A stretch of 64,000 nt of DNA from Campylorhamphus procurvoides (lineage: Eukaryota; Chordata; Aves; Passeriformes; Dendrocolaptidae): contig WBMV01007388.1 in NCBI GenBank assembly GCA_013396655.1, positions 706,461-770,460 on the forward strand, written 5' to 3'. Made by a program: the position numbers and the translations under genes. Shown here piece by piece: positions 40,501-55,500 of this stretch; position 1 is the stretch's first letter; each line of letters begins with the position of its first letter. The notes under the pieces are model-generated. The model searched no databases, had not been told where the DNA came from, and worked only from the letters and a program-made list of their open reading frames with translations.

Positions 40501-43500
40501 CTCTACAAATCTAATGACAGTTCTTATTGTCCTCTGCAACACTTCTCCACAGGCTTCCGTAATCCATTTCCATATAACAGTACAAATACATACAGCCAAG
40601 TGACAGTGAGGTCCAATCACTTCTGCCTATAGAAGACAGCTTTATTACCAGCAGAGGAAAAAAAAATGAGGCTGAAAAAAGTAAAGTGCTTGTTGCCCAT
40701 TTCCATGCTTGCTAAAAAGGATGTGCACTATTCACAGACAAACAGACACCTGGAAATAGTAGTCATAAAAATCTCCTCCATTTTTAATTATGAGCAGCAT
40801 AGAACAAAAAGTATAACTATATTGAATTCCTATGAATTTTTGGTTTATTATAATTTGATTTTTTTTTAAAAAAAATCTACCTTAGTATTAAAGTCCAGTG
40901 CATTTTGAGAAGTCTTGTATAACTCAGGATATTTCAGCATGTTTTCTTTTCGGCAGGATCTCTCAAATATTCCAAGAGTCAGAGGAGGCATTGCTGTAAA
41001 CATCTAGTAGATGGATTAAAAAAAATAAAATTATTAAACTTTAGGGGCAAGGAGTTACTTAAGGATTGCTTACTCAAGAAACTTTCATGGTTAAAAATAA
41101 CTAGAAACAAAGAAATGATCTTACCACGTTGTAAAGACCTATACACCATCTTTCAAAAAGAATTTGTCCAGAAAAGCCATTGACAAATGCAAACCAGATC
41201 TGAAAAAAATGAGAACCGTGTATTACTCAAATGTTTTGCAAGCCATGATAAATAGACTTGTCCTCAGCTTTACAAAAATGGGTAATCCCTAGAACACAAA
41301 GCACAATTGAAAATGTTTTGGTTTAAATCCATATGAAAAAAGAAACCAGTAATAAAAAAACCTTGCAATCAAGAACAGAGAATGGGCAATCTAGTCAGGT
41401 ATGCGACTAACTCCATGTAAAATTCAAAGAAGGTTCATTCAGAACATTCAGAAGAAATGTCAGATTCTTTAAGAGTGATAAAAGCTCACAATTCTTAATG
41501 AAATAAAAATGCTCAAAAATACGGGGTGGTGGAGGGGAGCCTACAGATTAGTAATCATCTTCTCATTATTAGCAAACTTCTTAACTAATAGAATTCATAG
41601 AGTAAGCTGCTGTTTGGAACTGAAAACTGCCAATATGCCTTAGTCATGACAGAATTAGGCTTCACCAGAGCTCTAAATCCAGTACAACTACTTAGTTCAC
41701 AAGAACTAAGTCAACTACAGGGTACTTTAGAGAGGCAATCAGATATCTTTTATTGCATAATTTTTATCACCTTTTGCTAAAGGTTGAAAGAAATCAAATT
41801 AAATTTGAAAGGCATGATCACATATTTTCTACTTTTTTCCTGTTTTTCAGCACAGCATATAGCTTATCTGCTTTCTCCTACTTCTTCATGCTTATATTAG
41901 CTCAATGACAAAGTAGAGAAGCAGCATGTCTGATGAATCTTTATTAACGAGTTACACTGAAACTACATTGTCTAGAACAAACGTAAGCTCCTGGGTGATA
42001 GAAGTTAAAATCATCTAAACAGCACTCTAGTCAATTTAAGATTCAAGTTTTTCAAGTGAGTTTTTAGATGCTGCTTTCCTACAGCTCACATTTCATTTTA
42101 CTTTATTATGGAAGAATGAATTGCTACAATCAATATGTATGTTTATCAATATGTACTCAGGCTGGCCTCCAGGTGAGTGGGTTCTATGACCAAACTCACA
42201 TTTTTTTTTAATCATGTGGTAGAATGTTTGTGACTACTTCAAGATGGAAAATCCCCTGAAAGCAGCAACTATTAACACAAAAAACAGGAGGTAGAATCCA
42301 GACAAAACTGCTATTTTTTCAGCCCGTAAGTGAAGAGTAAATAGTTTTGGGTTTTTTTGCAGCCAATTATTGGAACAAGAATCCATACAAAGTCATGAAT
42401 TTAAGAGGCTGCAATACCAAAATAGAGAACACCCTGAATTTTCTGAAGTCTTAGAATGCTAAATTTCTTTACTTTGTTTGATTTAACAGTAACAAGCACT
42501 ATTTTCTAACCTTTCAGACTATACACTGAAAAGACAATGCAATTACTTCATTTCAGTTGACTCAGATTTTTATCAACACTTGTGTATTTTGATTTTTGAC
42601 TTTCAAAACAAGATTTAATTGTGATGAATTTAGCAGACATTTATTGGCAGCAGTCTCTGAGTATAAAGGAGCAAGTTGTGTATAAAGGAGCAAGAGGAGT
42701 ACATAATCAGTTATTCGTTACAGAACAATTAATTATGAACTCAACATCAGCAGATCTTTTGTTTGTATCAAATACCGAAGTAAATTTTAGAATTCTTAAT
42801 TTAAAAGGGTTAGGGTGATAGAAAATGACCGTTTTAATAGAGAATATGTGACTGGGCATAAATATGCATACATCACAAGAGACACTTCACAGTGGTTTAT
42901 TTTTTTCATGGACAAGTGTGTTGTAGCCTAGTTATGAAAGACAAAGAAGGCAGCTGTACCTGCAAAATAAGTTGTTAGGATGTTGTACATGATTATTTAG
43001 GAGCAGATTCAAACACTTCTCTCCTAGGTTATAGGCCCTACTGTAACAACCTAAATTACTAACCCTAACCCCTATAAAGAAGAACAGGTGATTGGTGTTC
43101 CCAAAAAGTATTTCAGACCACATAAGTAAGCAGGTACTGAAAACCCAGACCATCCTGTAATTCCACAGCTACAAAATTACCATTGAAAAGGAAAGATGTA
43201 GGTTCCCAGCCCATCTAAAAGGAGATAGGCCTCAACAGAGATCCTTGTATTTCCAAGTTTTCAAACCATACAATGCAAAAACATGGTCATGAGCACAATC
43301 ACTTTCCACTCTCCATGTCTCAAACTGAACTCGGTGCAATTTGCATTCATCAAGCCAGCCATGGCATATTGAACAACAGCACCTGAACTCTGCAGCTCAG
43401 AAGCAGTGTGACTGTGCACAGAAAGCCTGCTCATATCTGGGGCTATGCATGATATGGGTCTCAGTATGACCACAGACATTCATCTGATACATCAGGCAAT

Positions 43501-46500
43501 GGAAATTAGGAAAAAAATGGCAAATTTCATTATGGGGATGAACAGCAGAAAGTGGGTAACTCAGCAGTGGGATGAAAAGAGTTTGGGGGAAAAAAGTAAA
43601 CCCCTCCCACCATCCAAAGTTTATGGAATGAAAAAAAAAGGCCATTACAGCTCTGATAATTTAGTATAATTGAACTGTTTACATAGTATTCCCCTACAAA
43701 CAGCCATGTTTAAAGAGCTGTGACTGAACTTAAAATCTGAACGCCACACATTTCTTCTGTTTGTCTGTCTTTTACACTTTTATTTGAATTTTCCCCTAAA
43801 TGAAACATGAATTTCCTATGCAGATCTTCAAAATTACTATTTTTTTTAAATTGTAAACCTTTTTTATTTAATTTGAACCAGCTATGGTATTAGTAAGTAG
43901 CAGAATGAAAAGTAGGAATAGGAAAATTTTGTACCTCCGATGTTGAAGGATGATTTGCATAACTTCTCTAGTGAGTAGTTTAAAAGAGTGTATGCAGTAA
44001 TGGTAATTATAAAACCAAAACCAATCCACAAAGATGTTCTCAATCACTAGATCAATCTCAACCCCAATCATCATTATAAGGTAACGACAGTCTATTCAAA
44101 ATAAGTATGAGACTCGGCATTGGCTTTTTCAGTTTTCATTTGTAATTTCGACTGATACTTCAGAATATAGCCTTTAAAGTCACTGGGACTAGTCCCATAC
44201 AAAAGATGAGACCCAAACTTGAAGAGCTATTGCATCAAGATAAAGAGTAGAAAAAAATTAGTATAGACCACTTCTAGTTTCTCATAAATAGGAGTTTAAA
44301 TGTCAATAAGCACTAATCACTGTGTCTGGGTATTATTGTAGACCTCTACCATTTTCTGAACAAAGAAATCAGTGACACTAATTTCATATCAGCTCATGAA
44401 TGCCTAGAATAAAGGCTGTATTTTAGATTAAATGAATATTTTACATTACTTGCTTGATTAGTACTGAGTAGACATTTAAGAACATAATAGGCATCTATGA
44501 AGCAAAGGTAGGTATTTTTAGTTATTGTCAGCTAATAAAAGGAAACTTGTTTAAAGCAACTTCCAGACATGCCTTTCACAGTACTATTTTCTACACTCCA
44601 AGACAGAGGAGGCGTGGCCACAAAAGCCTCACAGACGTTTTCCTGAGGTAGCATTTCTGCATATTAAGCAGCAGCTTACAAACACTCATTGAGCTCTCTG
44701 CTCCCACGCCTGATCTGTACAAAAAAACTGAAAAGAGAGACCCAAGACTGGCAGTTGTCCTTTCTGGAGACATTCAATGATGAATTTCTGCCCATTCACT
44801 CACAGTATTGACATGAGCTATTAACATCTCTGAACGTTTTCTGAGTTGACAAATGTTGGGTATACAGGAATTCAAGTAGAAGTCAACTTGTCTTCCAGAG
44901 AAGGTGTATATGGCAAAATGCTTGCATGTTTTATATATAAAGGGTAATAACCCATATCAAAAGATCTCTTTGCACTATCTGCTGATGAGGCAGTGACTAC
45001 CTGTTCTAGCCTTTTGTATTTTCAGACTAGGATCTCTGTACCTTGCATCTGACTTTCTTTCTCAAAGAATACGAACAATAGGATACTAATACTTGATTTA
45101 AGTTATACATGCACAATGTGTTTGCAGGTGACAATGACAGAAAACTCGAGAAAAATAAGGTAGTGTGTTCTAAAGACCACCTTTGTATGTTTTCTATAAG
45201 CACGAAATATACATTAATACTGTTTTTTTCAAATACTTCTAGAGCTACTTCTAATCAGGACTTCTGGAAGTCTGGCTGTGTAAGTGGATATTCAGCTTTT
45301 GAAATACAGGATCTAAAATCTGCCATCACTTCTAAACAAAAAAAGGATCTTTAGTGAATTTGCTTTTATTATAGCTTTCAACAAACTTGCTGCCACTTAA
45401 ATTGAAATCTATTTGCATTAATAACACAACAAAGAACATTTAGAAAATGGAAAATATGGTAAGAAAAATGCACTCTTTTGGCTACAACATGTATACATAA
45501 AAAGATGACTAAAGTATTTTCAAGTATTGCAAGTGTAAGGTCATCAGAACTAGATATATCAATCTAATGTTTACATCAGGTCTAACAGAAATAAGGCATT
45601 TTCTTTCAGTAAAACTGAAAACTTACTATGAAAGTTTAAGATCCTAATTTGAAAATATATTCAAAAAAAGCCATGAGAGTTTTAAGAATATCTGTTAACA
45701 CTTTTAATATAAAAATACATGACTGACCTATAAGACTTTTTGCAATCAAACATCACAAAATATTGATTTCCCCTCCCCCATTTTTAACTCCAAGTATTGT
45801 TGTGAATATAAAGTTCAAATCAGTTCTAAACATAATTACTAGATACATATTTGGTTATAAGAAAACAAGCAGCTGCTGAAAGAAAATGGAGGGAGAGGCA
45901 GAAGGAAATTTAAAAGTAATTTAAAAAATCCATTCAAAATTTTAAGGTTGCCACATGGTCACGAAGCTAATGAAAACTATAGCTATACATGCTGTTTTAA
46001 CCATACCTACCAATAAACGTACGCTTATTACAACACAGTCCTCTCATACTTTATTTTTCACAAGATTCCGAGACCCTTAAAATCCCAGGTGAAAAATACA
46101 GGTCAGCTACTTTCACACGTAGAGCCTAAGAAGGCACAGCTACCCCATCAGCGATAGTGCAACTAAACGCATACATAAAAACCCTCGTCACTGTTCTGAA
46201 CAGCCCTGAAGTTTACCAGAGACCCTAAAAAGGGCTTCAGATTGTGAAATGGACAGTTACTGACACCAGCTCTAAGAGTTTAAGAACATACATCTCTTGA
46301 TATATTTCAGACAACTTGGTACCTGCATTCCTTAATTACGGTAATGATGTTATAGGTACAGAATTTTAATAAACTAGCGATATGCAACATAAACATTTGG
46401 TACTAATATTTATGCCTTTTTAAGACAATTTTTTTTTTTAAAGAAAAAATCATTAATCAGTTCATTAAAAAGCAAGATTCAGTACTAGTAAGTTTATTGA

Positions 46501-49500
46501 CAGTAAAAATGCTTCTTTAAAATCACATATAGTAGTCAAAAACTCAAAACAATGAAGTTCTTACTGTTAAGAAATAACATTTAATGCACTGTAAAATTAC
46601 CTCAATAATATAAAGGACTATATTCTTGTAGAAACAATACAAGATGCATTTAGCTACTCTGTTATAATTCCAGGCTCCATGAACCAACAGCAAGTTCTTC
46701 AAATACTTGAACTGCAAAAACATGAAAAATGAACAAACATACAATCAGAACATGCATGCATCAATATTAATCAGATATTAAAATACTTTATTGTAGTATT
46801 TTGCAATGTAATCACTTACCTGAGCAATTGAGTAGTCTGAAGAATTAGCAGCCTGTAGACCTTCATTACCGCTAATACCAACACCAACATGTGCTGTTTG
46901 TATCATACTGACATCATTCGCTCCATCACCAATCGCTAGAGTTACTACCTTAACTTGTTTTTTAACCATTTCTACAACTTCAGATTTTTGAAGTGGTGAT
47001 ACCCTAAGGGGTAACACAAAGAAACAGGTTTAATACAGGAATTTCAAATGAATATACTTTCGAAACATACTTTATATTCTCTGAAAAGGTAATAAAAATA
47101 GGCTGGTTAACATCCTGGTCAGCGACGGGGCCTGGTTATTGCCTTTCAGGCTATATGGTAAAAGCACATTCCCAGCAAAATTCACAGAAAACTTGGAATT
47201 GTTGAAGCAAGATGTTAACAGGACTGAAGAAACAGAGGTCAAGCAACAACGGGCCCCTAAAACTTAATAATGGAAGGAACCCCAAATGCTGCCACTACCG
47301 GTATTAACTTACAACAATTGCAGATTTTGGCATATTCTATTGCTATGCTTTTTATTTTCCTCTCTGTTTAAATAGACAAATAACAAGATATTAAAGAAAC
47401 AAATGTCAAAGCAAACAGTCACAGAGTGGACTGCCACTTTCTTAACATAGCCTACATTGATAAATTCCAGAAGGTAACATTGAATATTGAATCTTGATCC
47501 CCTACTTAGTTTATCTGCTGGTAACTTCTCCCTTGTTCTTTTTAGGACTGTTCCAATTATTTGCCATTAAGAGAATGCCTGTCCACAGTTAAGGGGACAG
47601 ATTATTCCAGGGATGACAGCTCTGCTGACAAAATTTATCAGTTTTGTCGCATATCTACCATTGTATGTGTCACAGGTGTACCTTCCATTTTATACCTTCC
47701 TCCAAGTTCTACTTTTGAAGTTCATACTCGAGTATGCTGAAATTCAGTCCCTGTAGTATTTGTGACATCATAACTAAAAATAATATGTAGAAATTATGTG
47801 CTAGGACTGCTGTGTTTCACAGGGTGGGAAAGGCAAGGAGCAAACCTTAAGCCGTGTGGCAATGCACTCTTGTGAATCCTGGCATTGGAGCCGAGGATCA
47901 AACCCTACCGCTCTTGTTTCATGGTACAAAGAGAAACAAGATGAAATGCAAAAAGCTCTGTGAGTCTGTCTCCCAAACCACCACTTTTCACTGCTTCCTA
48001 CAAAGAGAGCAATTCTGGTACCAAAGCATGACTCCTGTGTGGAGATGGCTATATAGTAATACTGAAAACTGGGGTAAAACCATGTATTTATAATTGACTT
48101 CCTACAAGTCTTCTATATGCTCACTCAAGGCAATAAATTTGCTGGTACCATAGGCTTCTGGAACTTGGCAATTTGGGTTGTGAAAGATTTCCCCAGCAGT
48201 GACAAAGTTTCTGGGTTAATGCTTATATGTAGGGATGCTCATAACCTGGACTTAACTCTCCCAGGTCAAAAAAATTAAGTAAATCCACAAAAATATACAA
48301 GAAATTAGTATGTTTTGGGGAACAATTTGCAAAGGAAAATATGAAAAAAACATTTCTATGATCTTTTGCTACGTTTTATTTGAAACCTGCCATACTGAGA
48401 ACTGTATCAAGACTTGCTACAGCCAGCTTCTACAGAAGATTCCTGAACTAAGAACTTTTTTTACATCTTTTTAACTTTACAGGAACAATGACTTATTTCC
48501 CTTTCAGACAATGTTATAGGGGCAATTGGAAGATGGCACTCTCATTGCCTCAAGTTCACACTGAAACCAGTAAAAAATATTTTTCATTTTGCTCACTCTT
48601 AGCTGTACAGTTTTTTCTACAGAATAATTCAGTTAACATTCTTCTTGAACACATTACTCTGAAGCCAATATAGAGTTGGAATTCAGTTAGTCAAAGTCTT
48701 TATGCCAAACATCTGCTTGGAATTACATGCAGATTTTTTAAAAGAGAAATGTCTACTGAATATTTGCCACCCTCATCTGTATTACCAATGGATTGTACCA
48801 ACAGAAGATCTGTTGGTAATAAATGCTTCTGAACAAGTGAATGCAGTCTGAAAACTTAAAAGAAAGAATTTACCCTAATTAAAGATTGCTGGTTTTTATC
48901 TTTTTGTTTTCAAGCTCACAAACAAGGAAATTAAGCTTTCGTCACTAAAGATGGAGCATTTAACAGAATAAATATTTTGACAGAATTTTGACTTTTGGGA
49001 AGCATGTCATATTAAAAAAAGCACACATTAAAACAGGGAGTGTTACAAGCAAGTATTTTAGTTTTAAACCTGTAGCCAATTTTTAAACAATCACAATATA
49101 TGTCAAATGATATATTTAGATATGTATTGAAATCAATTGACCCAAGCATGGTTAAGTGTAGAAATGACAGAGATAATGCTACCAGACCAGAAACTTTCAT
49201 TTTGCACTTAGTTGTTTCACTAGAAAAATGGAAACACTAAAAGACAGCTTTATATACAGAATATCCTTCAAAGGTTCCACAGTTCAAGAAAAAAAGCAAT
49301 GTTATCTCTTCAAATGATATAAAATATATTTTGAAATCAAAGAAAGAGAAGAAAAAGAAATATGGTTTTGAAAGAGCAATTCTACATACATCTCCTGCTT
49401 GTTACTATACTGAGCAAAATTATACCTGGTAGAACAAGCACAAAGCTCAAAGCTGCCTGTCAGAAAGACTAATACCATTAGGAAAATGTTTATACACAGT

Positions 49501-52500
49501 GTAAACTGTGTATCAGTAAAAGATCTCAGTTTAAAAGACAGTAAAACCTTTGTTTGAAATTCAGTGTTTCAGGCTGAAGCACAGCTACCAAAACTATAAG
49601 AAATTAATTAAAAAATCTCTTGGTGGCATAACATATTGCTTCACAGAAAGGATGGAAAGACTATAAACCAGGTGATTATTTGGATACTACGACCTTACTT
49701 GCTTTTCCTTATCCTTTTGCAAGGCAGAAAAATAGCTTCATTTTGAGCAGATTTTTCAGATGAATCTGATTTATTTTGATGGAAAAATGGAAGCTAAAAT
49801 AGTTGATGTTTACAGAAAAGGATGAAAGGTTTCATTGTATAAAGGAACCCCATAACAACCAGGCATAATAATGATTAAAAAAAGGTGTTTCCATCAGCTT
49901 CAGGCAATAAAAAGCATCCAGAGTACTACCTTTAACATTTCTGTGCGCTTCTTACACAGTATAATCCATAGCTTACAGAAAAGTAGGCCGTGGAGAAATA
50001 TCTACAAAATACTCCAGATGTGCTAAATCTGCAGTTAACTGCAGTATCAATACAAGGTGGAAGATTAATGCCTCAACCTTCCTGAGACTACCCTTGATGG
50101 GTTACAAAGTATTTTTCTGGAAATATGCAATCTGAATGACTTTGACAGTTATGCTCCATTGAAGATTGTTCTACAGAGAAATTTTGCTTGAGTGACTGCA
50201 TTTTATAACTTCAGTTTCTTAATTTTTATATGTCAATACAAATAATGTAGAGAGAATAATGTAAACCTTACCTGCAACAAATAACAGCTTTACATGACAA
50301 AGCCAAATCCAGGAAATACTGCCTCACTCCAAATGTCAAAGCATACTTCAGAGATTTACCATCAATGATGAGAGCAAAATCATTTTCCTTCCTTAAAGCA
50401 TCACCAAGAGTACTGCAATGATGGCTTAGTGTCTCTCTTGTTCCCTGTTGCACAAAAAAAATTTGTGTCCATTATTTTTAATTCCTACTATTCTAAAGTC
50501 CAACTTTTTTTTTTTCCAGTGTGATCAGAAACACTAGCATTTTGGTTTTTGAGGAAATTGCCTTTTGATTGATAGTGCTATCAAATAGAATAAAACAAAA
50601 AGAATATTTGCAACAGCTGTACTGTTAGAAACCACAGTAGAAATGGTGTGCAGGATTGCTCTTGCACTCTGCCAAAAAAAAAAAAGTGTGTAAGCCATGG
50701 TGGAACTTTTAATGCTCTTATATGCAAAAAATAGCTGCATAAATATTTGCCAAAAGACATTAAATAAGTTTTCTATATACCCATGCAAAAGACAATTCAC
50801 ATATATATAGATATCAGAAGAAACAATTTCTATTCACTATTATAGAAAAAGGTCCTTAATGTTTACAAAAAAGGAAACACAGATCATTCATAATATAAGT
50901 ACATGCATCATCACTGATAATTCTATCACATTAAATTTATATTTTAACATAACAATTATAACATCAAGTACATGCTATACAAATGAACATATTTTGTATT
51001 TTTCAGTTGCTAATGACAGTTTGAATCACACGTACACAAATCACTATTTTGTGATCCACTACTGAGAACTTCAGATTACATTCAGTAGACAATACATTCA
51101 GCTGTTATTTATGCAGCAGAATGCTTGGGGAAGCTCACTGACATCTAGTTAGCTACAGCACAGCTCTACTGTGGAGTGTTGTGAAGAGGAAAAAAATATT
51201 GCTTGTTGCATTTCTTTCTTTTTTAAAGGCCTTCACAGAGCTACAGCATACTCTTCCATTGTTTCCTGCCTCACAGCCCAGAAGCATGAAGTACTTTAGA
51301 GGAGAAAGAAAGATGAAAAAAACGTTTTCTGCTTATAAAGCACTGAATTTGTAAGCCAGTAACATCCTATGGCAACAATATCGCTATATTTTTCTACAAC
51401 TTTACCAATGAAATAATTGTGTTACTTCAGTGACGTCAGGCATATGTAAACAAAATTTGGTGTAAGCACCTAAAATAAACCACTGAACTAATTAAATACC
51501 TCAAAACCCTCTGAAATGAAATTAAAGTACTGCTTTGCCTTTTCAACCCAACGTACTCCTCCCAGTTCCACACACTGTTGTCCATGGTTTTTGACTACTT
51601 TGTTTCTACTGCCTTTCTAAAGATTCATTGGTTTATCTAGAAGGAGATTAGGTTGTTGGGGAATTCTGACCTTCGGCTGTCCTGGCTCTCTCCCACTAGA
51701 AACTGTAATGGAAATGAAGTTCCACTATTTAAAATTACACGTTAGAAGTCTTTAGAATTACAGTAATTTCTATTAACTATTTTCCAGAGTATTTAGAAAT
51801 CTTGCAATGTAAAGAAAGTATAATTTTTTCACATCTCTGTGGACTATTTAGTTTCTAATGAAGTTTAAGCAATAGACGAAAAATATTTCTCCCATCTGTT
51901 GTTTCTTCAATGTAATGAAATCCCCATAATCCAGGACTAAATGACCAGTGACATGCTATACCACTTAGATATGCAAGTCTATGGATCCCAATGGAACCCA
52001 CCAAAGGGTACTGAGGGAGCCAGCTGGAGCGCTTCCCAAGCCACTCTCCATCATTTATCATCAATCCTGGTTAACTGGGGAGGTCCCTGGTGACTGGAGG
52101 TTGGCCAGGGTAACACCCACCTACAAGAAGGGTCAGAAGAAGGTTTTTGGGAACTACAGGACTGACAGCCTGACTTCAGTGCCAGGGAAGGTCATGGAAC
52201 AGATCATCTTGAGGGCCATTACATGGTACATGAGGTACAGGTCAATGAGGCACTCAGGCCCAGCCAGCATGGGTTTAGGAACGGCAGGTCGTGCTTCATC
52301 AACCTGATCCCCTATGACAGGGCGACCTACTTTGTGGATGAGGGAAAAGCTGTGGGTGCTGCCTGGACTTTGGTAAAGCGTTTGATGACTTCCACAGCAT
52401 TCTCATGGAGAAATTGCTCACTGCTTGAATGGGTGCACTCTTTACTGAGTTAAAAACTGGACTGCCAGGTGCAGAGTGGTTGGTGAATGGAATTATATCC

Positions 52501-55500
52501 AGCTGGGAGCTGGTCATGAGTGGTGTTCCCTGGGCCTCAGGACTGGGGCTGGTTCTATTTCATATCTTTACTGATGATCTGGACAAGGGGTTCAAGGGCA
52601 CTCAGTCAGTTTGCAGATGACACCAGGATGGGTGAGAGTGTCGATCCGCTGGAGGGCAGGAAAGAACAACCCCATGCCACACTACAGGCTGGGTAAGACT
52701 GGCTGGAAAGCTGTCTGGCAGAAAAGAACAAGGCAGTACTGGTCAACAGCAGCTGAACGTAAGCCAGCAGTGTGCCAAGGTGGTCAAGAAGGCCAATGGC
52801 ATCCTGGCCTATATCAGCAATAGTGTGGCCAGCAGGATGAGGGCAAGTGATTGTCCCCCTGCACTCAGCACTGGTGAGGCTGCATCTTGAATTCTGTGTT
52901 CAGTTTTGAGATCCTCACTATAGGGAAGACATTGAGGTGCTGGAGAATTCAGAGAAGGGCAATGGAGCTGGCAAAGGATCTAGAACACAAAAAGGATCCG
53001 GTGTTGTTTAGCCTGGAGAAAGGGAGGCCCAGGGGAGACTCTTTATAGCTCTCTACAGCTGCCTGAAAGGAGGTTGTAGTGAGCTGGGGGTTGATCTCTT
53101 CTCCCGCATTTTCTTCAGGAAATAGCCTTAAGTTTCACCAAGGGAAGTTTAGATTGGATATCAGGAAAAGTTTATTCACTGAAAGGGTGGTCAGGCATTG
53201 GAATAGGCTGCCCAGGAAAGTGGTGGAGTCACTATTCCTGGAAGTATTCAAAGGGTTTGTGTGGATGTGGCACTTGGGAATACTGTTTAGTGGTGAACTG
53301 CTCTGTTTAAACTGATCTTGCTTTTTTATCACAAGCAGACATGCCATCAGTTCCAAGCATGCTACACATTAAAAAAAACCCTGCCCCAACCCCAACACAA
53401 CAAAACACAACACTTACCCTAACTGTAAAACTGTCCTATTTAAAATTCCTTTGTGGGCTTACTCCCTATGCGGAAATTGCATGCCTTAAATTAAAAGCAG
53501 CATAAAAATATCCCTTACTCACTTGACACCATTTCCATGAAACATTTTTCAATGAAACTGAATGGTAATCAAACTATTTTCTGGTTCCAGTTTAAGTTCA
53601 CAATTAAAAGAATACGGTTATGTTATGACTTCTGTCTATGATTAACAGTACTATACTGAAATTTAGCAGTCCATTAGGTTACTATGAAGGCAACTAAAAT
53701 TCAATGCTCTTTTATACCACTATAAGAGCTTACTAACAAAAACCACATTTTGCTTGTGAAACTAAGCAGATGTTCATTGGAGTAGAGCCTTGAAACAAAT
53801 AATGATGCAAACCCCCGAGATATCTAAATGGTTTCAGTTCTATACCAGTCAATGTCTGGTGGGCAGTGGGGAGGTGGGTGGGTTTGGGTTATTTTTAATT
53901 CCTTAAATAGGAGGATTGGTTCATATAAAAGAGGATCTTTTACTTCAGCATATTCTTTGCAAATTCAGTTCACAGAGCTGGAATACAGTCTGGACAAATA
54001 TATTTTTTTACTCTAACTTCCTCTGTCTTGCTTGCTAAGGTTATAACATGACCAGATTGAGGAGGTATTTGTTTTGTTAAATCTGTTTTCTCATGTCTTA
54101 GGGACAGGGGCTCTGCCTGTCCATACAGGGATTAGAGTTGAGGTAGCTACTTTTTATGGAGAAGCCCCTGGTATGAAGGGGACATACACTATTAAAAGCA
54201 ATGGCAAGAAGCATCCACTTACTGCCACTGTTCTCAGTATAGCGTTCCACTGTTTTGCAGAAGAGCATGCAGACCAAGGCAAGCTGACCTTCCTAACTCC
54301 TGTGAAACTATCAACATCTTTATATAGTCAAGAGGCTATATTTTACAGAGCCAAGGAGGAAAGGACTGCAACAGAACAAGTCTTCTCCAAGATCCTAAAT
54401 ACACAGGTCCCGTTACATGGCACTTATTTTCTTCAAGATTTCATGGCTGCTCAGTTCCTCCTGTGCTGAGAGAACTGGGTTGTTCAGGAGCCCTCATGGG
54501 TGCACAGAGTCCCAGTACAAGAGGTGGACCTATGCTACTCAACAGCTGAAGTTTCATTCTATATGAATTCCTTAACAGACCAAGTGTTACAGCCTCTTGC
54601 CAACTGTTGCTGATACGCAGAAAGGAAAGAGGAATTGCATCCACCCTTGCACCACTGACAATGTTCTACAATCACAGGAGTCCATCCCTCTCTCCATTTC
54701 CTAAGACCAGATCCACATCTCCATCAGAACTTACAAGGTAATTTTTGACTCAACCAGTCACACTAGAAATAAAGACTGACACATGATTTGAACCACACCA
54801 GCAAGCAAAGGACAAGACATACATTAGTCTAACAGTCTAACACCATCAAATGAGGCAGAAAACTTTATAAATACAGTCTCTTGTTAAAATATTTGCATAG
54901 AGCTAGTTTATTCTTATTTTTTTTAACTGCCCCTTGCCTTCAAACTACATTTACCTGTTGCAGAAAAAAAACATGATATATATAATCACCAAAACCAGAT
55001 TTGCAAGTGACCAGTTTGCATATACAAATTCAGCTGACATAAGATATTTGCATCCCTATGCCTTCTGAGTGTACTTTGGGCATGTAGGGAAAGGATCTAT
55101 CAATGTCTACACAATTTAGATACTCCAGTTTGAATTATGGATTACAGTGCAGTTGTCATATCAGTTACTATCTTTTATTCTTAAACTAGATTTATATAAA
55201 TTTAATTTACAAATATATTGCTTAATAGATCTTTTTAGAACTTTTGAATCATCACACTAGAAGTGGTTAATGTGTAATGTTTGTTTCACGAGTTTTTATT
55301 GGACTCCTTTTAGTAGTTAAAGTACCTCACTTTATCTCATTACATATGAAAAAGTATAAAAAGTAGTTAATCTTTTGCACTTCAAATCCATGAAGTATTG
55401 CAGCAGTTCTGAAATGCAGTAATCTGTGTAAATAACCTAAATACATGAAGGTCTCAAGTGTATTTGTTGATTTTTACTCAGAGATTTGTTGGGTAGTAAG

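Noticed and set aside
51981..53315. Open frames of 60-108 codons with reverse-transcriptase-like sequence
   Set aside because: They are pieces of a frame-broken CR1 ORF2, not a gene; counted as a mobile element.
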